Numbered from the stretch's first letter, positions 1 through 8,482 are shown. The stretch is DNA of 64,000 bases from CBDDFV01 sp965227335 (GCA_965227335.1 CBDDFV010000010.1:62001-126000); one strand, 5' to 3'. The notes: generated by a model from the letters alone, not told the origin. Numbers and translations: made by a program.

Positions 1-355
1 CGAAGTACGGCGCGGCGCCGGTCGGTCGGAAGCCGAGCGACTCGAGTCGTCGGAGGCGATCGGCGTCCATCGGATCGCACGTGATGGACACTGCATCAAG
101 ATCGCGCGTCTGCGCCTGGTCGAGCAGCGCACGCACGAGGTCGGCTTCGCAGTCGGGTCCCGCGTCCGCGGCGTCGACGACGATGGCGGGACGTTCAGGG
201 GTCACCGGCGTGCCGAGGGTTCGGAGTGCGGCGACGGCGCGGGCGTCGGGCGTCATCACCGCCGCGATCACGCCGTCGCCGACGGGATTGACGCCGAGGC
301 GCGACGTCAGCGTGTCGGCGTCGTCATCGGGACGCACGGGTCGGACGTCGGTCAC
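1..355 (-). CDS. GNAT-like acetyltransferase, partial (3' end outside window)
   Basis: An open minus-strand frame runs from a GTG at 355 out through the left edge of the window, giving about 118 residues. The GTG lies one base after the stop of the secretion ATPase gene (357-359), so the two genes are probably co-transcribed. The visible end, RLRRLESLGFRPTG, resembles the last conserved motif of GNAT N-acetyltransferases (a LGF turn before the final strand), and the preceding helix (LVRALLDQAQTRDLDAVSI) fits the acetyl-CoA-binding helix and following strand. No substrate can be inferred. The start is chosen because it is the first in-frame start after the upstream stop. The family call rests on short motifs and is tentative. 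Confidence 0.45.
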   Translation of the reverse strand, partial: MTDVRPVRPDDDADTLTSRLGVNPVGDGVIAAVMTPDARAVAALRTLGTPVTPERPAIVVDAADAGPDCEADLVRALLDQAQTRDLDAVSITCDPMDADRLRRLESLGFRPTGAAPYF

Positions 356-356
356 G

Positions 357-2120
357 TCACTCGCTCCCGGCGACGCGGTCGATTTCGTCCATGGACGTTT
401 CGCCCTGGGCGACGAGTTGCGCGCCGAATTCCTGCAGCGTGGTGAACAGTCCCTGTTCGAGGAGGCCGCGAATCTTCGAGATCGTCGGCTCCTTGAGGAC
501 CGTGTCCCGAAGCGGGTCGGTGACTTCGAGCAGTTCGAAGAGGGCGCGTCGTCCGGTGTAGCCGGTCATGAGGCACTTCTTGCAGCCGGAGGGGGCGAAG
601 ATCTCGCCCACGCCGTCGAGGCCGCGCCCCATCTTCATGTTCTGCGACGGCGTCGGGGTGATGGGTCGTCGGCACGTCGGGCAGAGCACGCGGACGAGTC
701 GCTGGGCGAGGATGAGGTTGAGGCCGTTCGCCACGAGATACGGTTCGACGCCGAGGTCGAGCAGGCGGAAGATCGCGCCGATCGAGTCCTTGGAGTGCAC
801 GGTTGAGTAGACGAGGTGACCGGTCATGGACGCCTGCATGGCGACCTTGGCGGTCTCGACGTCGCGGATTTCGCCGACGAAGATGACATCGGGGTCCTGC
901 CGCAGCACGGAGCGGAGGATCGCGCCGAAGGACGACCCCTGCTTGGAGTCGACGGGGATCTGGGTACAGCCTTCGAGGTAGTACTCGACGGGATCTTCGA
1001 TGGTGATCGCGTTGCGTTGTTCGACGTCGATCTCGCGCAGGCAGGAATACAGCGTGGTGGTCTTGCCGGAGCCGGTCGGGCCGCAGGCGAGGAGGAGGCC
1101 GGCGTCGCGGGTGGCGACGTGGCGGAGCTTCTCGTACATCCACGGCAGGAGGCCGAGTTCGTGCAGGCGGCTGGGGGCGTTGGCGGAGTCGAGCACGCGG
1201 ATGACGAGCTTCTGCCCGTGCATCGACGGCGTGAGGCTGACCCGGTAGTCGACGCGTCGGTTCTTGACGATGACGGAGAAGTGGCCGTCCTGCACCGTGT
1301 TCTTTCGGCTGGTGTCGATCTGGCAGAGGATCTTGACCACGCCGAGGATGCGGTTGAACAGCGACATCGAGAGTTCGACCGCGGAAAGCATGTAGCCGTC
1401 GACCCGGAGCCGGATCGCGGCGTTGGCCACACGGGGTTCGATGTGGAGGTCGGTCGCGCGGGAGCGGAAGCACGCCAGCAGCATGAGGCGGAAGACGCGG
1501 ATGCCTTCGCCGATGTCCTCGTCGGAGCCGGTCTCGAGTCCGTCGGCTTCCGCCTGGTGGATCGTCACGCCGCGCGAATCGACAAGCGAGATGTCGCGTT
1601 CGGTGAACGACTTGTCGAACGAGTTGTTGATGATCTCGCGGAGTTTCTTCTCGTAGTCGGTCGAGGCGTCGCCGACTTCGGCGTTGGGATCGACATCGAG
1701 GGTGGCGAGGTTGGCGAGCGGGTCCTCGAAGACGGGCTGGGCGGGGCCGGAGCCGCCGAAGTCGGGGGTCTTCCGGGGGCCGCCGTTTTCGGAGGGCGCG
1801 GCGGACTTCGGGGCGGGCGTCGTCGGCGACGCCGCGTCCGGATCGATGAAGCGGATCTCCGTCGCGCCGATCTTGACGACGTCGCCGTTGTTCAGGGCTT
1901 CGGAGGCGATCCGCTGATCATTGAGCTTGGTGCCGTTGCGGGAGCCGAGATCGCGCACGCGGTAGCCGCGCTCGAAAGGCTCGATCACGCAGTGCTGGCG
2001 GCTGCTGCGATCATCCGAAAGGACCAGCGTATTGCCCTGCTGACGACCGATCGTGACCGGTTTTTCCGACAGCTTGAAACGCTTGCGGCCCGCTTTGGTC
2101 TGGACCTCGAGAAATGGCAT
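357..2120 (-). CDS. FHA domain fused to GspE/PilB-type secretion ATPase
   Basis: 587-residue cytoplasmic motor ATPase for type II secretion or type IV pili. An N-terminal FHA domain (about 1-92) has the phosphothreonine-binding residues GR (25-26), S-x-R-QH (39-43) and GSRNGT (59-64). A Pro/Ala-rich linker follows. The T2SE core has Walker A GPTGSGKT (347-354), an IEDPVEY Asp box (374-380), Walker B RQDPDVIFVGEIRD (407-420) and a Zn-binding set C480/C483/C513/C516. The usual N-terminal MshEN/N1 domain is missing and the FHA takes its place. ATG 2120 is preferred over an upstream in-frame start because GGAGGTG lies about 9 nt upstream and FHA homology begins at once. No other secretion genes are adjacent. 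FHA fusion suggests control of the motor by Ser/Thr phosphorylation (inference). Confidence 0.92.
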   Translation of the reverse strand: MPFLEVQTKAGRKRFKLSEKPVTIGRQQGNTLVLSDDRSSRQHCVIEPFERGYRVRDLGSRNGTKLNDQRIASEALNNGDVVKIGATEIRFIDPDAASPTTPAPKSAAPSENGGPRKTPDFGGSGPAQPVFEDPLANLATLDVDPNAEVGDASTDYEKKLREIINNSFDKSFTERDISLVDSRGVTIHQAEADGLETGSDEDIGEGIRVFRLMLLACFRSRATDLHIEPRVANAAIRLRVDGYMLSAVELSMSLFNRILGVVKILCQIDTSRKNTVQDGHFSVIVKNRRVDYRVSLTPSMHGQKLVIRVLDSANAPSRLHELGLLPWMYEKLRHVATRDAGLLLACGPTGSGKTTTLYSCLREIDVEQRNAITIEDPVEYYLEGCTQIPVDSKQGSSFGAILRSVLRQDPDVIFVGEIRDVETAKVAMQASMTGHLVYSTVHSKDSIGAIFRLLDLGVEPYLVANGLNLILAQRLVRVLCPTCRRPITPTPSQNMKMGRGLDGVGEIFAPSGCKKCLMTGYTGRRALFELLEVTDPLRDTVLKEPTISKIRGLLEQGLFTTLQEFGAQLVAQGETSMDEIDRVAGSE

Positions 2121-2289
2121 CCCGGCTGCACCTCCGTACTCACCTGACCGGTCGGCCAAGTGTAACATTTTGTCTTCGCTCGGCGTACGGCCTAGGCTGG
2201 GATCGACCCGCGACGCCGCCCTCGGCCCGGCGCCGGCGTTCGTCTGATCCTGTCTCCTGCTTTCCCGTCCATCCTGCTGCGACGCTGCC

Positions 2290-4281
2290 ATGACTCCCAA
2301 CCTCCCTGGTCAGTACGACGTGATCGTGATCGGCGGCGGCCACGCCGGCGTGGAGGCCGCGTGGGCCGCGGCGTCGGTGCTGCGCGGGTCGGACGGGCCG
2401 GTCGGCCCCGGCGGGCGGCGGGTCGCGCTCGTGACGATGGACCCGTCGCGGATCGGCGTCATGAGCTGCAATCCGGCGATCGGCGGTCTGGCGAAGGGCC
2501 AGATGGTGCGTGAGATCGACGCCCTCGGAGGGCTGATGGGGCTCGCCATCGATCGAGCGGGCGTCATGTTCAAGATGCTCAACACCTCCAAGGGGGCCGC
2601 CGTCCGCGGGCCGCGAGCCCAGGCGGACAAGTATCTCTACGCCGCCCACGTCCAGTCCCTGCTCAGCCGCGCAGAAAATCTCGACGTCATCGCGGCGTCC
2701 GTCGACGACGTGATCGTCGAGCGCGGCGAGATCACGGGGGTTGTGCTCCCGGCCGGGGCGGGGATCGTGCGATCCGATCCCGACGCGGACGCCCGACTCG
2801 CGGACCCGCTCGCCGCGCCCGCTCCCGTTTATCCGGTCCAACCCGAAACGCCCGCCGACACGCCGATCCGACTCCACGCGCCCGCCGTCGTGCTCACCAC
2901 CGGCACCTTCATGCGGGGGCTCATGCACACGGGCGAGGCGACCACGCCCGGTGGACGCGTCGGCGAGGGCGCGGCGGTCGGGATGTCCGCCACCCTGCAT
3001 CGCCTGGGCTTCGAGCTCGGTCGCCTCAAGACCGGCACCCCGCCCCGCCTCGATCGCGCCACGATCGACTGGGACGGTCTTGACGCCCAGCGGGGCGACG
3101 ACGAGCCCGTTCCCTTCAGCGACCTGACCGATCCTGATGATCGCGACCGCTTTCCGCACCTGCCGCAGATCGAGTGCCGCATCACGTCGACGACCGAAGC
3201 CGCGCACGAGCTGATTCGCGCCAACCTCCACCGGGCGCCGATGTACGACGGCCAGATCAACGCGGAGTCCGGGCCGCGCTATTGTCCGTCGATCGAGGAC
3301 AAGGTCGTGCGGTTCGCGGATCGCGCCTCGCATCACGTCTTTCTCGAGCCCGAGTCGCTGCACACGAACGAGATCTACTGCAACGGCGTGAGCACATCGC
3401 TGCCGGAGGATGTGCAGACGGAGCTGATCCGACGCATGCCCGGCTGCGAACACGCCCGCGTGCTGAAGTGGGGCTACGCGGTCGAGTACGACATGATCCG
3501 TCCGCACCAGATCGATTCGACGTGTGAGACGAAGTCCGTGGCGGGACTGTTTCCGGCGGGCCAGATCAACGGGACGAGCGGGTACGAAGAGGCGGGCGGA
3601 CAGGGGTTGATCGCAGGCGTCAACGCGGCGCGTCGGGCGTTGGGGGCCGAGGGGGTGCGTCTCGGACGTGATCAGGCGTACATCGGCGTGATGCTCGACG
3701 ATCTGGTCACCAAGACGCCGCGCGAACCGTATCGGATGTTCACGAGTCGGGCCGAGCATCGTCTCCTGCTGCGGGCGGACAACGCGGACGAACGTCTGAC
3801 GCCGTGGGGCCGCGACCTCAGCCTCGTGGACGATGCGCGATGGCGGGCGTGGACGGCCCGGGCGGCGGCGCTCGACACGATCCGGCACGGGTTCGACGCC
3901 ACGCGGGTCGAGGGCGGAAAGACGTTACGGGAGTATGCGCGTCGGCCGGACGTGACGGTCGGCGATGTCGCCGCGCATCTCAACGGCGGCGCGCCGCCGC
4001 ACCGGCTGATCGATCGCGTCATGACCGAAGCGCGGTACGACGGTTACATCAAGCGACAGGCGGCGGAGATCGAGCGTCAACGCGAGGCGGATCGGCAGCC
4101 GATTCCCGACTGGTTCGATCCGCACGCGGCGGCGGGGTTGCGGTCCGAGGCCGCGGATGTGCTCGCGAAGTTCCGGCCCGCGACGATGGGTCAGGCGAGT
4201 CGGCTCGCGGGTGTGAATCCGGCGGACCTCACGGTGCTGGCGGTCGCGATCCGCCGCGGGCGGGGGGCGGCGGCGTCCTGA
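2290..4281 (+). CDS. mnmG: tRNA uridine-5-carboxymethylaminomethyl modification enzyme MnmG (GidA)
   Basis: FAD-dependent enzyme that with MnmE installs cmnm5 on the wobble uridine of tRNAs. The protein is 663 residues. The dinucleotide-binding GGGHAGVEAA lies at 15-24. Family blocks include MDPSRIGVMSCNPAIGGLAK, the ARxFP-type region around the reactive core, INGTSGYEEAGGQG and the C-terminal helical domain ending LAVAIRRGRG. It is longer than the usual 620-630 residues because of two insertions: about 12 residues near 30-43 and about 40 Pro/Ala/Asp-rich residues near 154-195, just before VVLTTGTF. It is transcribed divergently from the FHA-ATPase gene, with about 170 bp between starts. No mnmE is visible. 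Confidence 0.95.
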   Translation: MTPNLPGQYDVIVIGGGHAGVEAAWAAASVLRGSDGPVGPGGRRVALVTMDPSRIGVMSCNPAIGGLAKGQMVREIDALGGLMGLAIDRAGVMFKMLNTSKGAAVRGPRAQADKYLYAAHVQSLLSRAENLDVIAASVDDVIVERGEITGVVLPAGAGIVRSDPDADARLADPLAAPAPVYPVQPETPADTPIRLHAPAVVLTTGTFMRGLMHTGEATTPGGRVGEGAAVGMSATLHRLGFELGRLKTGTPPRLDRATIDWDGLDAQRGDDEPVPFSDLTDPDDRDRFPHLPQIECRITSTTEAAHELIRANLHRAPMYDGQINAESGPRYCPSIEDKVVRFADRASHHVFLEPESLHTNEIYCNGVSTSLPEDVQTELIRRMPGCEHARVLKWGYAVEYDMIRPHQIDSTCETKSVAGLFPAGQINGTSGYEEAGGQGLIAGVNAARRALGAEGVRLGRDQAYIGVMLDDLVTKTPREPYRMFTSRAEHRLLLRADNADERLTPWGRDLSLVDDARWRAWTARAAALDTIRHGFDATRVEGGKTLREYARRPDVTVGDVAAHLNGGAPPHRLIDRVMTEARYDGYIKRQAAEIERQREADRQPIPDWFDPHAAAGLRSEAADVLAKFRPATMGQASRLAGVNPADLTVLAVAIRRGRGAAAS

Positions 4282-4519
4282 ATCGCGGACGTCGTCGAGG
4301 ATCGATCCGGTCATCTCCCCCGCCACGGCCGCGTGGTTCTCCGCCGACGGGCGTTCTGGCGACCGCGCGGTTCGCGGCGGATTCGGCCGCGGAAGTTGCG
4401 TTCCGCCCGCCGTTTCCGCCGATGAGAACCGCGTTCGTGACCCTTGCCGGCGGGTCCGGCGCCGATTTCCGATCGGGGCGGCTTGTCCGGCGTGCGAACG
4501 CAAGGAATGATCGCCCACC
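4282..4519. other. mnmG-nhaA intergenic region
   Basis: 238 bp without a credible gene. It should contain the nhaA promoter and leader. I see GC-rich local dyads but no terminator with a T-run after mnmG and no known leader RNA that I can identify by eye. Confidence 0.4.
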
Positions 4520-5782
4520 ATGGCCAATCCTCCCAAGCCCGTCATCGAGAATCTCCCCGAGCCCGTGAAGAAGCCGGTGCTGGCGGTCACGGTCACGTTC
4601 CAGCGGTTCCTCGCCTGGGAAGCCGCGGGCGGGATTGTGCTGCTGGTGGCCACGGCGCTCGCGCTGATCGCGGCGAACTCGCCGTTGCGCGAGGCGTTCG
4701 CGGACTTCTGGAAGATCAAGATGACGGTGGGCGTCGGCGACTTCGAGATCGACAAGGGGCTCTACCTGTGGATCAACGACGGGCTGATGGCGATCTTCTT
4801 CTTCCTGATCGGCCTGGAAATCAAGCGTGAGTGTCTGATCGGCGAACTGAAGTCGCCGCGCCAGGCCCTGGCGCCGATCTTCGGCGCGGTCGGCGGCATG
4901 GCGGGTCCGGCGTTGATCTTCGCGGCGATCGCGTGGAACGACAAGGAAGCGATCGGCGGCTGGGGCGTGCCGATGGCGACGGACATTGCGTTCGCGATCG
5001 GCCTGATGGCGTTGCTCGGGTCGCGGGTGCCGATCGGGCTGAAGGTCTTCCTGACGGCGCTGGCGATCGTCGACGACCTCGGGGCGGTGGCGGTGATCGC
5101 GATTTTCTACACCGAGTCGATCAACATGACGGCGCTGGGGACGGGCGGCGGACTGCTCATCGCGGCGTTCGCCCTGAACAAGCTCGGCGTGCGAATGACG
5201 TTCCCGTACGCAATCATCGCGGTGGCGATGTGGGTGGCGGTGCTGAAGTCCGGCGTGCACGCGACGGTGGCCGGCGTGGCGATGGCGATGGCGATTCCCG
5301 CCACGGGTTCGAAGGGCGAGACGGGCGAGCATGATTCGATGCTGATCCGTCTGGAGCACGCGATCGCGCCGTGGTCGGCGTTCATCATCATGCCGATCTT
5401 CGCCCTCGCGAACGCGGGGGTGACGTTCTCCGGCGAGGCGATCGCGAGCATCACGAAGCCGGTCTCGCTGGGCATCGCGCTGGGCCTGTTCTTCGGCAAC
5501 CAGATCGGCATCATGTTCATGACGCTGCTGCTGGAGAAGACGGGCTTCGGCCAGCGACCGGAGGGCGTGACCCTGCGTCAGCTGCACGGCGCGAGCCTGC
5601 TCGCGGGCGTCGGTTTCACGATGTCGCTGTTCATCGCGAGCCTGGCGTTCGAAAGCGAGATGCTCGAGAACGCGAAGATGGGCGTGCTGCTGGGTTCGTT
5701 CGTCTCCGGCGTGGCGGGTCTGATTGCACTCTACACGGCGGCGAAACCGGCCGTCCAAGCCCCCGGCTCCGCCGGGGGTTGA
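4520..5782 (+). CDS. nhaA: Na+/H+ antiporter NhaA
   Basis: Inner-membrane electrogenic sodium/proton antiporter for Na+ and alkaline pH tolerance, 420 residues with about 11-12 hydrophobic segments. The ion-binding aspartates are present: ATDIAFAIG (D155) and ALAIVDDLGA (D185, D186), matching D133 and D163/D164 of E. coli NhaA. FFFLIGLEIKRE near 93-104 is the family signature. An AAGGA lies about 13 nt before the ATG. The last residues (PGSAGG and stop) are encoded by an inverted copy of the repeat that fills the downstream intergenic region, so the native C-terminus has been replaced or extended. The probable regulator nhaR lies downstream and faces it. Confidence 0.95.
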   Translation: MANPPKPVIENLPEPVKKPVLAVTVTFQRFLAWEAAGGIVLLVATALALIAANSPLREAFADFWKIKMTVGVGDFEIDKGLYLWINDGLMAIFFFLIGLEIKRECLIGELKSPRQALAPIFGAVGGMAGPALIFAAIAWNDKEAIGGWGVPMATDIAFAIGLMALLGSRVPIGLKVFLTALAIVDDLGAVAVIAIFYTESINMTALGTGGGLLIAAFALNKLGVRMTFPYAIIAVAMWVAVLKSGVHATVAGVAMAMAIPATGSKGETGEHDSMLIRLEHAIAPWSAFIIMPIFALANAGVTFSGEAIASITKPVSLGIALGLFFGNQIGIMFMTLLLEKTGFGQRPEGVTLRQLHGASLLAGVGFTMSLFIASLAFESEMLENAKMGVLLGSFVSGVAGLIALYTAAKPAVQAPGSAGG

Positions 5783-6100
5783 CGCCCGACCGTTCCTGCG
5801 TTCACCGCGACACGAGACGTAGTCGTAGGTTCCGCACGAACGTGCGGAACGTGCGCAGCGGCGCCGGACACCCACCGCGGTCGTGGCTTGCCAGGTCGGT
5901 CGGGATCGTAGCCCGACATCGCACTGGCAAACACATCCAACATGTCGGGCTACGATCCCGACCTACGGCGATGGGCGACCGCGTTCCGTTCGTTCGATCG
6001 CGGAGCGCGTTCCGCACGTTCGTGCGGAACCTACTTTGATTCGCATCGCACACGCAACCACACTCGCGGGTCAACCCCCGGCGGAGCCGGGGGCTTGGGG
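5756..6100. repeat. Long nested palindrome (about 345 bp) overlapping the nhaA 3' end
   Basis: Three pairs of inverted repeats share one centre near 5930. The outer pair is 5756-5783 with the first tandem unit at 6071-6099 (core CCCCCGGC-GGA-GCCGGGGG and its complement). The middle pair is 5827-5851 with 6008-6032; each arm is itself a near-perfect palindrome GTTCCGCACG..CGTGCGGAAC. The inner pair is 5899-5919 with 5942-5962 (GGGATCGTAGCCCGACAT and complement). Sequence between the arms also pairs weakly, as in a decayed longer palindrome. No transposase is present, so this is MITE-like or a REP-type nested element rather than an IS. Confidence 0.8.
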
Positions 6101-6494
6101 TGGGCGGTGACTCCACTATTGCAATGACCCCCGGCGGAGCCGGGGGCTTGGGGTGGGCGCTGACTCCACTATTGCGGTGACCCCCGGCGGAGCCGGGGGC
6201 TTGGGGTGGGCGGTGACTCCACTATTGCAATGACCCCCGGCGGAGCCGGGGGCTTGGGGTGGGCGGTGACTCCACTATTGCAATGACCCCCGGCGGAGCC
6301 GGGGGCTTGGGGTGGGCGGTGACTCCACTATTGCAATGACCCCCGGCGGAGCCGGGGGCTTGGGGTGGGCGGTGACTCCACTATTGCAGTGACCCCCGGC
6401 GGAGCCGGGGGTTTGGGTGGGCGCTGACTCCACTATTGCGGTGACCCCCGGCGGAGCCGGGGGTTTGGGTGGGCGCTGACTCACCGTGGCAAAG
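6071..6494. repeat. Tandem array, eight copies of a 53-bp unit
   Basis: Units start at about 6071, 6125, 6178, 6231, 6284, 6337, 6390 and 6442; the seventh is one base shorter, and the last is cut after about 40 bp. Each unit contains the hairpin CCCCCGGCGGAGCCGGGGG, then CTTGGGGTGGGCGGTGAC and TCCACTATTGCAA. Differences are few (GCGCTGAC for GCGGTGAC; GCGG or GCAG for GCAA; GTTTGGGTGGG in the last two). The array ends a few bases before the nhaR stop codon. There are no variable spacers. Function is unknown. Confidence 0.95.
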
Positions 6495-6500
6495 GGCGCC

Positions 6501-7400
6501 CTACCCCTCTGCCAGAACTTCCCGCGCGTGATCACAGATTTCCACGACCACGGGATGCCGCTGGCGGGTCTCGGACGTGATCGCGTAGAACTGCTCGCGG
6601 AGATCCGGGACGACGCCGATGAGGTCGACGTCGTAGAGACGGCGGAGTTCGTCGGTGACGAGGCGGGGCGCCGCGAAGATCCCCGCTCCGCGTGCGCCGT
6701 AGGATTTCATCAGCGCGCTGTCGTCGAACTCCGCCACCAGGCGAGGCCGGATGTTCGCCCGTTCGAACCACGCCTGCAGACCGCGGCGCAAAGCGGACTC
6801 CTCGTTCGATGCGAGCAGCGGGGCGTCGTCGAGCGAATCGGGGAAGCCCTCCCGCAGCGACGCGGCGAGCGCCGGGGCGCCGAAGAACGCCACCGGCGAT
6901 GACCCCAGCGCATGGTTGAACACCCGCCCGGTGTCGACCGCCATCGGATCGTCCGCGAGGACGAGGTCGAAGGTGTGAAGGGCGACCTCCTCCAGCAGAC
7001 GCGACGCCTTGTCGGTGCGGCAGCGGAGGCGGATGAACGGCAGCATCGCGCGGGCGGGGTCGAGCAGGGCGCCGACGATCGAGCGGGGCAGGGTGTCCGC
7101 GACGCCGATCCGGATCTCGAGGGGGGCGTCGCTGGTCCGGTCCGCGAGGGCCTGCTTGAGGGCTTCGCCGGTGGTGAAGATCCGATCAGCGTAGGCGTAG
7201 ACGAGTTGGCCCATTTCCGTCATGACAACGCCGCGACCCTGTCGTTCGAAGAGGGGCGTGCCGACGGATTTTTCGAGTTCACGGATCTGTCCGGAGACAG
7301 TGGGCTGGGCCAGGAGGAGTTTTTCGGCCGCTTTCGTGACGCTCCCCTCGCGGGCCGCGTGCCAGAAGTACATGAGATGGTGGTAGTTGAGCCATTCCAT
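6501..7400 (-). CDS. nhaR: LysR-family transcriptional activator, NhaR-like
   Basis: 299-residue DNA-binding regulator that by family activates nhaA in response to sodium. The N-terminal winged helix (about 1-65) contains LNYHHLMYFWHAAREGSV and QPTVSGQIRELEKSVGTPLF, very close to E. coli NhaR. The C-terminal effector domain has FDDSALMKSYGARGAGIFAAP, which matches the NhaR block FDDAALMKAFGA..AIFVAP. ATG 7400 is chosen over an upstream in-frame start because family homology begins there. It faces nhaA across the repeat array, which supports the assignment. The stop TAG is at 6501-6503. Confidence 0.9.
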   Translation of the reverse strand: MEWLNYHHLMYFWHAAREGSVTKAAEKLLLAQPTVSGQIRELEKSVGTPLFERQGRGVVMTEMGQLVYAYADRIFTTGEALKQALADRTSDAPLEIRIGVADTLPRSIVGALLDPARAMLPFIRLRCRTDKASRLLEEVALHTFDLVLADDPMAVDTGRVFNHALGSSPVAFFGAPALAASLREGFPDSLDDAPLLASNEESALRRGLQAWFERANIRPRLVAEFDDSALMKSYGARGAGIFAAPRLVTDELRRLYDVDLIGVVPDLREQFYAITSETRQRHPVVVEICDHAREVLAEG

Positions 7401-7408
7401 GCCAGATT

Positions 7409-7457
7409 CTATCGGGATATCCGATGGATCGCATCGAAACAATCTGTTTGTCGATAG
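7409..7457. promoter_or_regulatory. Candidate LysR-type operator upstream of nhaR
   Basis: Just upstream of the nhaR ATG is the dyad ATCGGGATATCCGAT (7411-7425) with the inner palindrome GGATATCC. CTATCG at 7409-7414 is mirrored by CGATAG at 7452-7457. Interrupted dyads of this kind near the start are typical LysR autoregulatory sites. No footprint or known NhaR consensus was matched, so this is a candidate only. Confidence 0.35.
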
Positions 7458-7585
7458 CTTCAGGGGAGACGATAGTGATGACGTCACGTCGCCCGCCGTC
7501 GTGGGGGCGCGGGTGACGGACGTTTTCTTCTTCTTCTCTGCCTGCTGCCCGCCTGATGTGAAGAGCTGGGAAAGGAGCCGACCGA

Positions 7586-7912
7586 ATGCAGTTCGAGATC
7601 AGCAAACACCATGTCGATTACAGCACGACGTTGGGCGAGCATGCGAAGGATCGGGTGATGTCATCGCTGCGAGGCGTTGTGGACCGCATCGAGCGAGTGG
7701 CCGTCCGGTTCGCTGACGCCGGGGGACCCGAAACGGACCGCCAGGTGCGTTGCCTGGTGGAGGTGCGGCTCGCCCGCCGTCCGGAACCGATCATCGCCGA
7801 CGCAACCGGGACCGATGCGTACGGCGTCGCCGAGACCGCCGCGTCTCGGATCGGGCGGCGGGTGCGGGATCTCTTCGACCGACGTCGTTCACTCCTCCGA
7901 CGACCCGGTTGA
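7586..7912 (+). CDS. Ribosome hibernation factor HPF/RaiA family (sigma-54 modulation protein)
   Basis: 108 residues. The N-terminal MQFEISKHHVDYSTTLGEHA resembles the first strand and helix of the HPF/YfiA fold. The regularly spaced Arg/Lys-rich helices (RVMSSLRGVVDRIERV and TAASRIGRRVRDLFDRRRS) and the strand RQVRCLVEVRLARRPEPIIAD also fit the beta-alpha-beta-beta-beta-alpha fold that sits in the 30S decoding centre. AAGGAG lies about 10 nt before the ATG. It is a short form without the C-terminal dimerisation domain. A strong terminator follows directly, so it is likely monocistronic. Confidence 0.72.
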   Translation: MQFEISKHHVDYSTTLGEHAKDRVMSSLRGVVDRIERVAVRFADAGGPETDRQVRCLVEVRLARRPEPIIADATGTDAYGVAETAASRIGRRVRDLFDRRRSLLRRPG

Positions 7913-7945
7913 CCGCTGGGATCCCGAGCCGGCCACACACACACG

Positions 7946-7983
7946 ACACCCGCGACGACACGTCTCTCGTCGCGGGTGTTTTT
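7946..7983 (+). terminator. Rho-independent terminator after the HPF-like gene
   Basis: Perfect stem ACACCCGCGACGA / TCGTCGCGGGTGT followed by TTTTT. It lies 33 bp after the HPF-like stop and before the convergent cupin gene. Confidence 0.85.
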
Positions 7984-7997
7984 CGTGCCCGCAGGGT

Positions 7998-8441
7998 TCA
8001 CGCGGGCGGCGTTTGCCCGCCCTCCGCCGGGACCTTCGACTCGATGGATATCAGCCCGCCGGACGCATCCCACGCCCGGGCGAGGTTGAACTGAATCCAC
8101 TCGGAACTGAGGTGGATATCGAGCGAATCGAGTCGACCCGGGCCAAGGTTCTGGTAGCCGTGCGGCACGTTCGCCGGACCGAAGACCACGTCGCCCGCTT
8201 CGGCGTCGATCACCTGGTCGCCGACGGTGAACCGGGCGCGGCCTTCCTGAATGGTGAAGATCTCATCGTACGGATGGACGTGCAGCGTCGGTCCGTCGCC
8301 GACGACGTCGGTGACGAATCGAATGAGCGTGACGCCGGTGTTGATCGACTTGCCTTCGAGGAGGCCGCGCAGTCGCTGACCGGGATTCTGCCATTCTCGG
8401 GCGGAGACGACTGTCGGCGAGGCTTTCGATTGAATCGGCAT
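7998..8441 (-). CDS. Small cupin-domain protein
   Basis: 147-residue single-domain cupin. Metal-binding motif 1 is visible as THVHPYDEIFTIQEG-like (LHVHPYDEIFTIQEGRARF) and motif 2 as GDVVFGPANVPHGYQNLG. Such stand-alone cupins include sugar isomerases, dioxygenases and sensor proteins; the substrate cannot be read from sequence. ATG 8441 is preferred to the upstream in-frame start because the 23 extra residues are basic and non-conserved in character. It faces the HPF-like gene across the terminator. Confidence 0.8.
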   Translation of the reverse strand: MPIQSKASPTVVSAREWQNPGQRLRGLLEGKSINTGVTLIRFVTDVVGDGPTLHVHPYDEIFTIQEGRARFTVGDQVIDAEAGDVVFGPANVPHGYQNLGPGRLDSLDIHLSSEWIQFNLARAWDASGGLISIESKVPAEGGQTPPA

Positions 8442-8482
8442 GATGCTGTCCTTTCGCGTCGGCGGCCGATAACACCCACGGC

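Noticed and set aside
816..2147. Open frame of 443 codons opposite the FHA-ATPase
   Set aside because: Low-complexity Gly/Ala/Val/Asp composition and no motifs, with a well-supported gene on the other strand.
4282..4519. Known Na+ or nhaA-type leader RNA before nhaA
   Set aside because: No recognisable conserved core by eye; only a covariance-model search could decide.
6071..6494. CRISPR array
   Set aside because: The 53-bp units are contiguous with no variable spacers, and no cas gene is present.
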